Origin: Cupriavidus sp. EM10
GTDB lineage: Bacteria; Pseudomonadota; Gammaproteobacteria; Burkholderiales; Burkholderiaceae
Reading direction: 5' to 3'
DNA length: 64,000 bases
Assembly (NCBI RefSeq): GCF_018729255.1
Contig: NZ_CP076061.1
Span: forward strand, 372,001-436,000
Position 1 is the first letter of the stretch, and every line of letters begins with the position of its first letter. The notes below the pieces were generated by a model that worked only from the letters and a program-made list of their open reading frames with translations, was not told the origin of the DNA and ran no database searches. Made by a program: the position numbers and the translations under genes. Below, in pieces: positions 36,738 through 44,830 of the stretch.

Positions 36738-38843
36738 TCAGTAGCTGAGCCGGAGCCCAAGGCGCACGGTACGGCCTGCGCCGGGCGTGACCCACACACT
36801 GCTATAGGAGCTGGCGTAGTACGTCCGGTCAAACAGGTTGTTGACGTTCAGCGAGACGCGAACCGTCTTGCTGTATTGCCAGTAGGCCAACAGGTCTGCC
36901 AGCGTATAGGCGGGCAGCGAGAAGCTGTCCTGTGCATCCCCCGAGCGCGAGCCCACGTAGCGCACACCCGCCCCGACGCCGTAGCGCTGCCCCACTGGCG
37001 CCTTGTCTTCGTAGATCGCCATGACGCTGCCGCTGACGCGCGGGATATTGGCCAGCGGCGTACCTGCGGCCAGGCGGGAATCCTGGGTAATCTCGGCATC
37101 CGTATAGGCAAAGCTGCCAGTCAGGCGCCAATGCGTATCCAGCTGTCCCGACACATCCAGTTCGACGCCCCTGCTGCGCGCTTCTCCAGCCGCCACCTGG
37201 AATGCTGCGTCGGCGGGATCGGTGGTCAGGACATTGCGCTTGCGAATCTCGAAGACCGCCAGGGTCGCGCTGGTCCGGCGATCGGTACTGTCGACCTTGA
37301 TCCCCGCTTCGGCTGCGCGGCCATGCTCGGGTGCGAAGGCGTTGCCAGCGGCATCGCTGCCTGCGTTCGGCCGGAACGAACGGCTTGCGTTGGCGAACAG
37401 CGCAATGTTGTGCGTCGCCAGGTAGGTCAACCCGATGCGCGGCGAAACCGCCGTTTGATGCTGACCCGAACCGGTACCGCGCAGGCGGTTGTCGAGGGAC
37501 TGGTTGTAGATATCGAAGCGCGCCCCAGCCACGACACGCCAGCGCTCGCCAAACTGCAGCTGATCCTGCGCATACAGGCCGACGTTGGTCTGGCGTTCGT
37601 AGGTATTGGTATTCGGCAGTAGCGCCGGTGGCGACTGGCCATAGACGGGATCGAAGATATCGATCGCGTAGGGTGCCGTGGCCGACGGGTTCCTGCGCAG
37701 CATCATCTGTGTCGTGCTGAATCGATAGGTATCCACGCCGAACAGCAGTTCGTGGCCGACCGGCCCCGTGGTGACCTTGCCAGTGATATCGGCCTGCAGC
37801 GACACGTCGTCGGACTGGTAGTCGCGGTATCGACGCTGGCGCGTCAGGGTACGGCCATCGGCCAGCAACGCACTGGCCTCGGTGGAATAACCCTCGAGGC
37901 TTCCGCCGCGGTATGCCATTGCCACCCTGCCCTTCCATCGGTCGGAGAATTCGTGCTCCACCGAGAGTTGATGCGACTGGCTGTCCAGACGGATATCGCC
38001 ATCGTTCGGCTCTCCCAGGAAGCGCGAGCGCGGCACCGCTCCCAGCCTGCCGTTGATTGCCACGACGCCCCGGTCCAGCGGTACGGTATAGCGTTGCAAC
38101 TCCGCCGAATACTGGACAAGCGTGCTGGCACCGAGTGCCCACGTTACCGAAGGGGCCAGCAGATACCGCTGGCTGTTGACGAAGTCTCGCGTGCTGCCGT
38201 CGTGGTCTGCCACGGCGATGAGCCGCCCCGCCACGTTGTCGGTCAATGCGCCGGTGATATCCGCGGCGGCCCGGTAGTGGTCACGATTGCCGGCCTCCAG
38301 GTCATAGGTCTGCCCGGGCTTGAACTGTGGCTGCCTGGTGACGACGTTGACCACCCCACCTGGCTCGCTGCTGCCGTACAAGGAGGAAGACGGTCCCTTC
38401 AGGACTTCGATCCGGTCGATGGTCGCCGTATCGCGCGGCGCGGTATAGCCCCGGTTGGCGGCAAAGCCGTTCACCAGATAGCCGGCGCCCGTGTTCTCGC
38501 TGCCCGTGAAGCCGCGGATGGCGTAGTTGTCCCATAGGCCGCCCAGGTTGTTCTGGCGGGATACACCGCTTGCATAGTCCAGCATGCCGTCCATCCGCGT
38601 GGCCGCCACATCGTCGATCAGCGAACGCGAAAGTACCCTGACGGACTGGGGAACCTCCCGGGAAGGCGTCTCGGTGCGCGTCGCGCCCGTGGCGTACGGG
38701 GGCGCATAGCTTTGCTCTGCAGTCGTGCTGACCACCACCTCTGGCAGCGTCGATTCCTCCGCGCCAGCCTGCGACATCAGTACGGAAGTGGCAACAAACA
38801 ACGCGCTGCGCGTGGAACGCGGAAACGGACAAAGGGCCGGCAT
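36738..38843 (-). CDS. TonB-dependent siderophore-type receptor
   Basis: This outer-membrane receptor has about 701 residues from the ATG at 38843. A TTG at 38861 is also in frame but falls within a palindrome. After a signal peptide (STRSALFVATSVLMSQAGA) come the TonB box region (LPEVVVSTTAEQSYAPPYA), the plug domain (SVRVLSRSLIDDV, IDRIEVLKGPSSSLYGSSEP, GGVVNVVTRQP) and a 22-strand barrel ending in GAGRTVRLGLRLSY with the terminal aromatic. It stands three bases upstream of the ABC binding-protein gene, so outer- and inner-membrane uptake are encoded together. The ligand is unknown. Confidence 0.9.
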   Translation of the reverse strand: MPALCPFPRSTRSALFVATSVLMSQAGAEESTLPEVVVSTTAEQSYAPPYATGATRTETPSREVPQSVRVLSRSLIDDVAATRMDGMLDYASGVSRQNNLGGLWDNYAIRGFTGSENTGAGYLVNGFAANRGYTAPRDTATIDRIEVLKGPSSSLYGSSEPGGVVNVVTRQPQFKPGQTYDLEAGNRDHYRAAADITGALTDNVAGRLIAVADHDGSTRDFVNSQRYLLAPSVTWALGASTLVQYSAELQRYTVPLDRGVVAINGRLGAVPRSRFLGEPNDGDIRLDSQSHQLSVEHEFSDRWKGRVAMAYRGGSLEGYSTEASALLADGRTLTRQRRYRDYQSDDVSLQADITGKVTTGPVGHELLFGVDTYRFSTTQMMLRRNPSATAPYAIDIFDPVYGQSPPALLPNTNTYERQTNVGLYAQDQLQFGERWRVVAGARFDIYNQSLDNRLRGTGSGQHQTAVSPRIGLTYLATHNIALFANASRSFRPNAGSDAAGNAFAPEHGRAAEAGIKVDSTDRRTSATLAVFEIRKRNVLTTDPADAAFQVAAGEARSRGVELDVSGQLDTHWRLTGSFAYTDAEITQDSRLAAGTPLANIPRVSGSVMAIYEDKAPVGQRYGVGAGVRYVGSRSGDAQDSFSLPAYTLADLLAYWQYSKTVRVSLNVNNLFDRTYYASSYSSVWVTPGAGRTVRLGLRLSY

Positions 38844-38852
38844 GGATGTCTT

Positions 38853-38869
38853 ATGCAACAAAGTTGCAT
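38853..38869. promoter_or_regulatory. Perfect palindrome upstream of TonB-ABC operon
   Basis: ATGCAACAAAGTTGCAT has seven-base arms and a three-base centre and lies nine bases upstream of the receptor ATG. It resembles a metal-regulator operator in size and position, but does not match the Fur consensus. The cognate regulator is not identified. Confidence 0.6.
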
Positions 38870-39013
38870 GAATGTATCACGACAGAGGCGTCGCTTCCAT
38901 TACTTTTCCGCCGCACGACATGGATTTCCGCCCGTGATCTCGCTTGAGCCGGGACATGGCCGCAGCTGGGTCAGCCAGCTGCGATGCGCCGCCCGGTAGC
39001 AGTGCCGGCACAG

Positions 39014-40318
39014 TCAGGGCTTGGGCCTCGGGAATTGAAGTGCGAATTCCGTGAACTCGTGCTCCACGGACCGGCAGGAAATCGAAGCGCCCCAGCTACG
39101 CAGGACGTCCCGGCAAAAAGCCAGTCCGATACCCGTGCCGCGATGCGCGGGATAAGAAAAAAACGGCTGGAACATGCGGGCCAGCACGTGCGCGGGGACA
39201 CCTGGCCCCGTATCCCGGAACAGGACGAAGACCTCGCTGCCCCGCATTTCGCAGCGGATCAGGATCCTGCCCTTTCCGGCCCGCTTTATCGCCTCGAGCG
39301 CATTCTTCGTCAGATTGGTGATGACCAGCTCGAACAGTTGCGCGTTGCCCAGCACGTGCAGCGGTGCCGACGCCTCGATCGTGACGATATCCTGATGCGC
39401 CGGCTCGAACGGGAATCGGCCAACACTCTCGCGCACGGCGTGCGTCAGGTCGAATATCTCCTGTCTGGCCGACTTCGGATCCTTGGAATTCGCCACCAGC
39501 AAATCGATGCTGCTGCCCACATGGGCAAGATCGGCCTGCAGGCGCCCAATGGCCTGCAAGATCCCGTCACGATGCACGTCCTGCGGATCCAGCACCGACG
39601 GCAACCTGCTTTTGAGTCCGGCAGCGGTCATCGTCAGGCTCATCAGGGGCGTGCGCAGTTCATGGGCGACCGTTGCAAGGGCGACGGCCATCCCCCGCCG
39701 CTTTTCTTCGACCAGCAACTGACGATCCAGCTTGATCACGACGAGCACGGCGATGACGAATGCAATGATCGGCAGCTGCAAGAGCAACGGCTGCCAGGGG
39801 ATACCGGCGATGGAGTGACCGGCCACCACAAACAGGGCAAAGGCGCCCGCCGCGCCAGAGAGCAAGGCGATCGTGGCGAAAGCCGAACTGAAGTGGTACA
39901 GAACCACCACGGCGATGATGACCGATTCTGCCCAGACCAGGGAACCGTTGTTCTCCAGGTAGAAGAAGATAAACGCGAACGGCATGCCGACCGTGATCGC
40001 GAAGAGCGCATAGGCCGGGAGCCATCGCTTGTGCGACAGCGCCGATGCAAACAACAGCGGCACGAACAGCGCGGTGCAAATCAGCCGGAGCCACAGGTTT
40101 TCGTAAGCCTGGGGGAAGACATGGGACCAGATGACGTAGTAAAGCGGGTGGCCGATGACACCGAGCGCGCCCACCATCTGGATGCGACGCAGCCGCACGA
40201 CGGTTTCCTCGTCTAGCAGCGTGGTCCTGGAGGCCGTCTCGATGACGGCACGCCGGGCATCCTTGACGAATCGACCCCACAATGATTCGTTCCCTGTTTG
40301 CTCTTGCGTGGCTTCCAT
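39014..40318 (-). CDS. Alpha-hydroxyketone sensor histidine kinase (CqsS/LqsS-like)
   Basis: This 434-residue membrane kinase lies 24 bases downstream of the autoinducer synthase. Residues about 45-200 hold six hydrophobic helices (for example LGVIGHPLYYVIWSHVFP and YALFAITVGMPFAFIFFYL), the CAI-1/LAI-1 sensor arrangement. The HisKA domain follows with the phospho-acceptor His in ATVAHELRTPLMSL. The ATPase domain has NLTKNALEAI, DTGPGVP and GTGIGLAFC. There is no C-terminal receiver, so it is like LqsS and unlike the Vibrio CqsS. No LqsR-type regulator lies in the window, so the phosphoryl acceptor must be encoded elsewhere. Assignment rests on architecture and the cqsA neighbour. Confidence 0.82.
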   Translation of the reverse strand: MEATQEQTGNESLWGRFVKDARRAVIETASRTTLLDEETVVRLRRIQMVGALGVIGHPLYYVIWSHVFPQAYENLWLRLICTALFVPLLFASALSHKRWLPAYALFAITVGMPFAFIFFYLENNGSLVWAESVIIAVVVLYHFSSAFATIALLSGAAGAFALFVVAGHSIAGIPWQPLLLQLPIIAFVIAVLVVIKLDRQLLVEEKRRGMAVALATVAHELRTPLMSLTMTAAGLKSRLPSVLDPQDVHRDGILQAIGRLQADLAHVGSSIDLLVANSKDPKSARQEIFDLTHAVRESVGRFPFEPAHQDIVTIEASAPLHVLGNAQLFELVITNLTKNALEAIKRAGKGRILIRCEMRGSEVFVLFRDTGPGVPAHVLARMFQPFFSYPAHRGTGIGLAFCRDVLRSWGASISCRSVEHEFTEFALQFPRPKP

Positions 40319-40342
40319 TTCGAGCTTCTGACTCCTGGAAGA

Positions 40343-41620
40343 TTACGGCGCTGTGCCGCCTGGTGAACGGGTGTGGCCGCGGTGTGCGCGGCGCGTGGAT
40401 GACCACTCGGCCAGGTTGACCTCGTCCCGAATCTTCGCGAGGACGTCGATCAGCCGGTCAATGTCGGAGGGGCCGAGTTTCGCATGCAGCGTAAGGCGCA
40501 TCAATGCCCTATTCTTGGGGGTAGCAGGCGAACAAAAAACGGCACCGAAGATGCCATGCCGCTGCAACGCGTTGCGCAGCACCATGACCTGGGGCTCCGC
40601 GCCCGCTTCCAGCCCGATGATCTGCTCGCTCCCGTCGCTGATGTTGTAGCCCAGCGCCGTGATCGCCGCCCGGGTGGTCCGGGTGATGGCATGCAGACGC
40701 TCCCGGCGGTCGTCGGCGCGTGCAATGAAGTCTGTCGCCGCGTCGAACCAGGCGATTTCATGACGCAACAATCCGGAGCTGAAAATCGCGGGACGCGCCT
40801 CCACCGCAAAGAAATCCTTGAACCTGGTCGAACAGGCGACGAAGCCTGCGCGTCCGGCAAAGGCCTTGGCTAGGGATGCCGTCCGGAAATGCACACGCTC
40901 GGACAGCCCCAGCGCGGGAACCAGTCCACCGCCGGCAGGACCATGCGTTCCCAGCGAATGTGACTCATCCACCACCAGGACGCTACCCGTCGCCTCCGCC
41001 ATCTCCACATACGCTTCCAGGGGTGCCACGCTGCCAGTGGTGCTGTAGACGGCATCCACCATGATGACGCCCGGCCCAAGACGCTCGATCTGGCGCGCGG
41101 CATGGGCAAAGTCGTTGTGGCGCACCGGCACTGCCTGCGCCCCCGCCGCGCTGATGCCTTCCCACAGCGAGGCATGCCCGTTCATGTCGATATAGACCGG
41201 CACCCCCGGCCCCGCAATACACTGCACCAATCCGACGTTCGCCGCCCATCCTGACTGCGCGATGAGGCCATCCTCGGCCTGCATCAGGTTGGCGAGTTTT
41301 CGCTCGACCTGCTGCTGAGGTGTGTCGCCGTGCCGGAAAACCGAAGACATCAGCAGCTCCGGCGCCTCGTCCAGCAGCGCCCTCGCCTGCGCCTGCACCA
41401 GCGCCGACTCGCCCAGCAGACAAAGATAGTCGTTACTGCTCAGGTGCAAGGCGTCTGGCCCCGGGACGCGACCGTGCAGCAGATGTTCTCCTCCCCAGAG
41501 CTTTTCCATCCTGTCGACAAAATGCGTATCCATCCGGTCCGAAATCCAGGCCGGCAGCGGCGCAGACCGAATGCGACTGACAGATTTTGTCAGTGGGGGA
41601 TGAAGATTGGCGGGCGACAT
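40343..41620 (-). CDS. Alpha-hydroxyketone autoinducer synthase (CqsA/LqsA-like)
   Basis: This 425-residue PLP enzyme belongs to the alpha-oxoamine synthase family, the type that joins an acyl-CoA to an amino acid-derived substrate to make CAI-1/LAI-1 signals. The ATG at 41620 has GGAGG six bases upstream. LHLSSNDYLCLLG, FRHGDTPQQQVERKLANLM and SGWAANVGLVQ are typical of CqsA. PLP residues are visible: Asp in VVDESHSLGTHG near 218 and the Schiff-base Lys in RTASLAKAFAGRAGF near 251. The short N-terminus before SSNDYL, the CqsA-like RHGDTP and the coupled sensor kinase separate it from KBL, BioF and SPT. Confidence 0.88.
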   Translation of the reverse strand: MSPANLHPPLTKSVSRIRSAPLPAWISDRMDTHFVDRMEKLWGGEHLLHGRVPGPDALHLSSNDYLCLLGESALVQAQARALLDEAPELLMSSVFRHGDTPQQQVERKLANLMQAEDGLIAQSGWAANVGLVQCIAGPGVPVYIDMNGHASLWEGISAAGAQAVPVRHNDFAHAARQIERLGPGVIMVDAVYSTTGSVAPLEAYVEMAEATGSVLVVDESHSLGTHGPAGGGLVPALGLSERVHFRTASLAKAFAGRAGFVACSTRFKDFFAVEARPAIFSSGLLRHEIAWFDAATDFIARADDRRERLHAITRTTRAAITALGYNISDGSEQIIGLEAGAEPQVMVLRNALQRHGIFGAVFCSPATPKNRALMRLTLHAKLGPSDIDRLIDVLAKIRDEVNLAEWSSTRRAHRGHTRSPGGTAP

Positions 41621-42194
41621 CGGTTTCCTCCATAGAAATGAGCGCCAAAATCAAAAAAGGGAAGGACTTGAAGACTTCGGGGTGGCTGCGGGACGCCGCC
41701 CGAATTGCATGACAGGGGGATGGCAATGCGGCACAGTTTGCCGTCATTTGCCTGGCGCGAATGGCGAACGCCCGCGCCGCCAGGCCCTGTGCCGAGGCAA
41801 CAGTCGACAAGATACCCCACGCGAGGAATGGCGGGAGGGCACCGTCGGCAATCCGCCGACGGCACGGCGTCTCTATCGATGACAAGCGGTTAGGAAAACA
41901 GACGATTCGTCGCGGGCATCGGCCTCGGTAGCCTTGAGCTACTTCTACCGACAATGACGACCCGGTGATTCCGACTCCCACTCTCCACCCACTGCGCTCA
42001 CAGGGCGCCGCGCCACTGGACCGCGCCGCTGCCAGCATATCCGCCCTGATCGCCAGCACCGAAGCCCTTGCCAGGGCAACGCAGGCCTTGCGTGCGTCCA
42101 ATTTTGTCAGCCGTCTGCGGCCGAAGCAGCCGACGGCGACGCCGGCGTGCCGATGCGGTGGATCTGCCGGGCAGACCCACGGAAAGCCCGAGGG
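41621..42194. other. Long intergenic region upstream of autoinducer synthase
   Basis: About 570 bases separate the synthase from the molybdoenzyme gene end. An 84-codon plus-strand frame at 41965-42219 (MIPTPTLHPLRSQGA, then a helical ALIASTEALARATQALRAS) might be a small protein but lacks other support. A hairpin-capable CGTCGGCAATCCGCCGACGG lies at about 41842-41861. The length suggests a complex promoter for the quorum-sensing genes. Confidence 0.4.
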
Positions 42195-42980
42195 TCAGGA
42201 GCCGCCGAACCAGTTGTAACCCTGGTCGACCCAATAGCCGCCCGGAAACGTATTGGTCACGAACAGTTCCATGATGTGCTTGGGATTCTTGTAGCCAAGC
42301 TTGGTCGGCATCCGCAGCTTCATCGGGAAGCCGTACTTTGGCGGCAGGCGTTCGCCGTCGTACGTGAACGTCAGCAGGGTCTGCGGATGCAGTGCCGTCG
42401 CCATGTCGATGCTTTCGTAATAGTCATCGGCGCAGCGGAACCCCACGTACCGGGCCGTGGTATCGGCGCCAATGCGCTGCAGGAACCCGGCGAATGGCGT
42501 GCCGCCCCAGCGCCCGATCGCACTCCAGCCTTCCACGCAGATATGGCGCGTGATCTGCTCCGCCTTGGGCAACGCGTACAGCTCGTCCAGCGTCCAGCTC
42601 TTCGTCTCTCGTACCAGCCCGCCCACCTTGAGCCGGAAGTCGCCGCCATTCACCACGGTGACCTCATCGATCCCGTAGAACGCATTGAACGGGAAAGGCC
42701 GCGTGATGTCCGCCTCCGTATAGGTCGGCGCCAGCCGGTTCGGGTCGAATAGCCACGCCTGCACGCGATCGTTCATGCGCGACACCCGCGACAGGAACGA
42801 TTCCACCGAGGCGTCGTCGGCGAGGCTGCAGCCGGTCAGCATGGCCAGGCCGCCAAGCGTCAGGATGCGTTTGCCGAACAGACGCCGCGACGGGGCGTCG
42901 AGTTCTCGCCGCACGTCGATGGCCAGCGCCTGCCGGTCGATGGCGTTGGGCCGGGAAGATCGGGAAGATTTTGGATTCAC
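42195..42980 (-). CDS. Molybdopterin-dependent oxidoreductase, sulfite-oxidase/MsrP-like
   Basis: This 261-residue enzyme has the sulfite oxidase fold and binds the molybdopterin cofactor. The GTG at 42980 is chosen for its GGAG eight bases upstream. Near residue 40 is a hydrophobic, lipobox-like LTLGGLAMLTGCS, so it is probably a lipoprotein on the periplasmic side. FNAFYGIDEVTVV, then TRHICVEGWSAIGRWGG holds the Mo-coordinating Cys. YYESIDMATALHPQTLL and KYGFPMKLRMPTKLGYKNPK follow. It is preceded by a cytochrome b561 gene that would pass electrons from quinol. Such pairs repair oxidised methionine or act on sulfur oxides. Confidence 0.88.
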   Translation of the reverse strand: MNPKSSRSSRPNAIDRQALAIDVRRELDAPSRRLFGKRILTLGGLAMLTGCSLADDASVESFLSRVSRMNDRVQAWLFDPNRLAPTYTEADITRPFPFNAFYGIDEVTVVNGGDFRLKVGGLVRETKSWTLDELYALPKAEQITRHICVEGWSAIGRWGGTPFAGFLQRIGADTTARYVGFRCADDYYESIDMATALHPQTLLTFTYDGERLPPKYGFPMKLRMPTKLGYKNPKHIMELFVTNTFPGGYWVDQGYNWFGGS

Positions 42981-43000
42981 GACTCATGCTCCAGGTTCGG

Positions 43001-43625
43001 TCAGCGTCCGCGGATCATCGTCAGCAGGCTGCGCGGCACCAGCGCCACCATCACCACGTGCAGCACGATAAAGGCGGCCAGCAGCGCCATGGCGCAGAAA
43101 TGGACGACACGCGCGAAGTCGTAGCCACCCATCAACGCGCGCAGCAGCGGAAACTGCACGGGCTTCCAGATCGCAATGCCCGACAGTACGAGCACGACAA
43201 GGACTGCCATCACTGCCAGATAGGCCAGCTTCTGCACCGCGTTGTAATGACTGAGGTCGGCATGCGACAAGCGGCCGCGCAACGCAGCAAGCAGGTCGTC
43301 CAGCACGGCGCGCGGCCGCAGCGGGAAGAACTTGCGCGCGAGGCGGCCCGTGGCCACGTTCATCGCCAGGTAGAAGATCCCGTTGAAGAACAGCAGCCAC
43401 ATGGCCGCGAAGTGCCATTGCAGCGCCCCGCCCAGCCATCCCCCAGCGTGATATCGCCCGGAAAGCGAAAAGGCGGAAATACCGGCGAAGCGTTGTAGAT
43501 GCGCCAGCCGGACAGCATCATCACCAGGGCCGCCAGTGCGTTGAGCCAGTGCGTGACGCGCACCCAGCCCGGCTGGATTTGCGCGGGGCGACACCGGCGT
43601 CGATTGCGTCATGCGAGAGTGCCAT
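43001..43625 (-). CDS. Cytochrome b561-type membrane subunit (two frame breaks)
   Basis: This four-helix di-haem cytochrome b has 208 residues after correction. The ATG at 43625 has GAGGAGG five bases upstream. The N-terminal MALSHDAIDAGVAP joins PGWVRVTHWLNALAALVMML through a missing A in the short run at 43578-43580. WRIYNASPVFPPFRFPGDITL joins GGWLGGALQWHFAAMWLLFF through a missing G at 43440-43444. Haem-ligand His residues are in VTHWLNAL, QWHFAAMW, and later HYNAVQKLAYL and VVHFCAMALLAAF. It sits 20 bases before the molybdoenzyme gene and is its likely electron donor. Confidence 0.85.
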
Positions 43626-43715
43626 GTCGGCCTCCTCAATAACCGTGGGCCGGGCACCTGGCGATCCACCGCCGGCGATGCCTGGCCGCGTTTGCCCAGC
43701 GTGACGTGCTCGCCG

Positions 43716-43994
43716 TTACTTGCTCATGCCGCCCGACATGGCATCGCCTTCCTTGCCCATCTTGTCGTGCGACTTAAGCTTGGCCATCTTGTCCTTGGAC
43801 ATGGCGTCCTTCGACATTTGGTCCTTCGCCATGCCGTCCTTCGACATCGCATCCTTCGACATGCCACTGTCCTTCGACATGCCACTGTCCTTGGACATCG
43901 AATCCTTGGCCATCGATCCACCGGTCTGGGCGAACGCCGCCGTGCCACCCATCAGGAACACTGCGGAAACCATGGCGATTACGGTCTTTTTCAT
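43716..43994 (-). CDS. Pentapeptide MXKDX repeat protein
   Basis: This is a 92-residue secreted protein: a Sec signal (MKKTVIAMVSAVFLMGGTAA, cleavage after AFA) followed by about ten tandem units of the form M-(S/A)-K-D-X. The units begin with SMAKDSMSKDSGMSKDSG and end with KEGDAMSGGMSK. It is extremely rich in Met, Lys and Asp, and the repeats are nearly identical at DNA level. It lies directly downstream of a SigF-type promoter and upstream of the methionine-sulfoxide-reductase-like pair. A role as a sacrificial methionine oxidant sink or metal-binding periplasmic protein is plausible but unproven. Confidence 0.9.
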   Translation of the reverse strand: MKKTVIAMVSAVFLMGGTAAFAQTGGSMAKDSMSKDSGMSKDSGMSKDAMSKDGMAKDQMSKDAMSKDKMAKLKSHDKMGKEGDAMSGGMSK

Positions 43995-44108
43995 GCTCGA
44001 CTCCTCGTTACCTTGTTGGACCGGGTGCGCCCCGGTCGACGAAACATCGCGCCGCGCCGCTACCGGCGGGCACCAGATTCACACGGGATGTGTGCGTCTG
44101 ATGGGAAA

Positions 44109-44134
44109 TTCGACGCGGCCGCGCATCCGGTTAC
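44109..44134 (-). promoter_or_regulatory. SigF-type ECF promoter for MXKDX operon
   Basis: On the minus strand GTAACC is followed after exactly 16 bases by CGAA. This equals the promoter consensus known for Caulobacter SigF. It lies 115 bases upstream of the MXKDX ATG and faces the MXKDX-cytochrome-molybdoenzyme genes. Confidence 0.75.
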
Positions 44135-44241
44135 AGCGCCGCGAAGTATTTTTGGTCCCGGCAATAGCGGGCCACGAAGCGCCTTGCAACACACCCGATG
44201 GCCCCCGCGGCGTAGAATTCGCGCAAATCAACGTAGCCCTT

Positions 44242-44267
44242 GTAACCAACGCGATCGATGGAGCGAA
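44242..44267 (+). promoter_or_regulatory. SigF-type ECF promoter for sigma gene
   Basis: On the plus strand GTAACC-N16-CGAA occurs at the 5' end of the ECF sigma gene, an exact second copy of the same pattern. Its -10 element lies six bases downstream of the first ATG, so transcripts from it would start inside the annotated frame. Confidence 0.65.
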
Positions 44268-44830
44268 CTGTCGAACAGGATGTGCTGAAAAAGCGGGAGT
44301 CCCGCCTGCTCGACCTGTTTACAAGCGGGCTGGCGGGCGACCGGGAGGCGTACGCGCGATGCCTGACCGAGCTTTCCGCGATGCTGCGTGGCTATTTCCG
44401 CAACCGGCTTCCGCAGCAGGCGGGTGACGTCGAGGACCTGACCCAGGAAGTGCTGCTGGCCGTTCACAATGCGCGCCACACCTACCTGCCAGGGCAGCCC
44501 CTGACGGCCTGGGTGCATGCCATCGCCCGGTACAAGCTTGCCGATCATTTTCGCGCGCACGGGCGGCACGATGCGCTGAACGACCCGCTCGACGCAGCAC
44601 TGGAAGTGGTGGCGGCGCCCGACCTGGAGCCCGCGCAGGCAAAGCGCGACCTGAACCTGCTGCTCGACCAGTTGCCAGATCGCCAGCGCCTGCCGATCGT
44701 GTACGTGAAGCTGGAAGGGCTATCGGTCAGCGAGGCCGCGCAGGTGACTGGCATGTCGGAATCGGCGGTAAAAGTGGGCGTGCATCGCGGGCTGAAGGCC
44801 CTCGCCGCAAAAATTCGAGGAACACGATGA
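44258..44830 (+). CDS. ECF sigma factor, SigF-like
   Basis: This 190-residue extracytoplasmic-function sigma factor has region 2 at about residues 25-95 (LRGYFRNRLPQQAGDVEDLTQEVLLAVH, TAWVHAIARYKLADHF) and region 4 at 125-185 (LLDQLPDRQRLPIVYVKLEGLSVSEAA, then SESAVKVGVHRGLKAL). It overlaps by four bases an NrsF-type anti-sigma gene, the hallmark of the SigF group that answers oxidative and heavy-metal stress in Caulobacter. The start may lie downstream of 44258, because an autoregulatory promoter overlaps that ATG. A GTG at 44282 is in frame. Confidence 0.88.
   Translation: MERTVEQDVLKKRESRLLDLFTSGLAGDREAYARCLTELSAMLRGYFRNRLPQQAGDVEDLTQEVLLAVHNARHTYLPGQPLTAWVHAIARYKLADHFRAHGRHDALNDPLDAALEVVAAPDLEPAQAKRDLNLLLDQLPDRQRLPIVYVKLEGLSVSEAAQVTGMSESAVKVGVHRGLKALAAKIRGTR

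Noticed and set aside
40343..41620. 2-amino-3-ketobutyrate ligase or 8-amino-7-oxononanoate synthase
   Set aside because: Neither biotin nor threonine-catabolism genes are adjacent. The N-terminal layout and the coupled six-helix sensor kinase fit the autoinducer synthase group better.
43716..43994. A CRISPR-like or tandem-repeat array
   Set aside because: The repeated DNA is explained by the MXKDX codon repeats of a secreted protein in an intact frame with a signal peptide.
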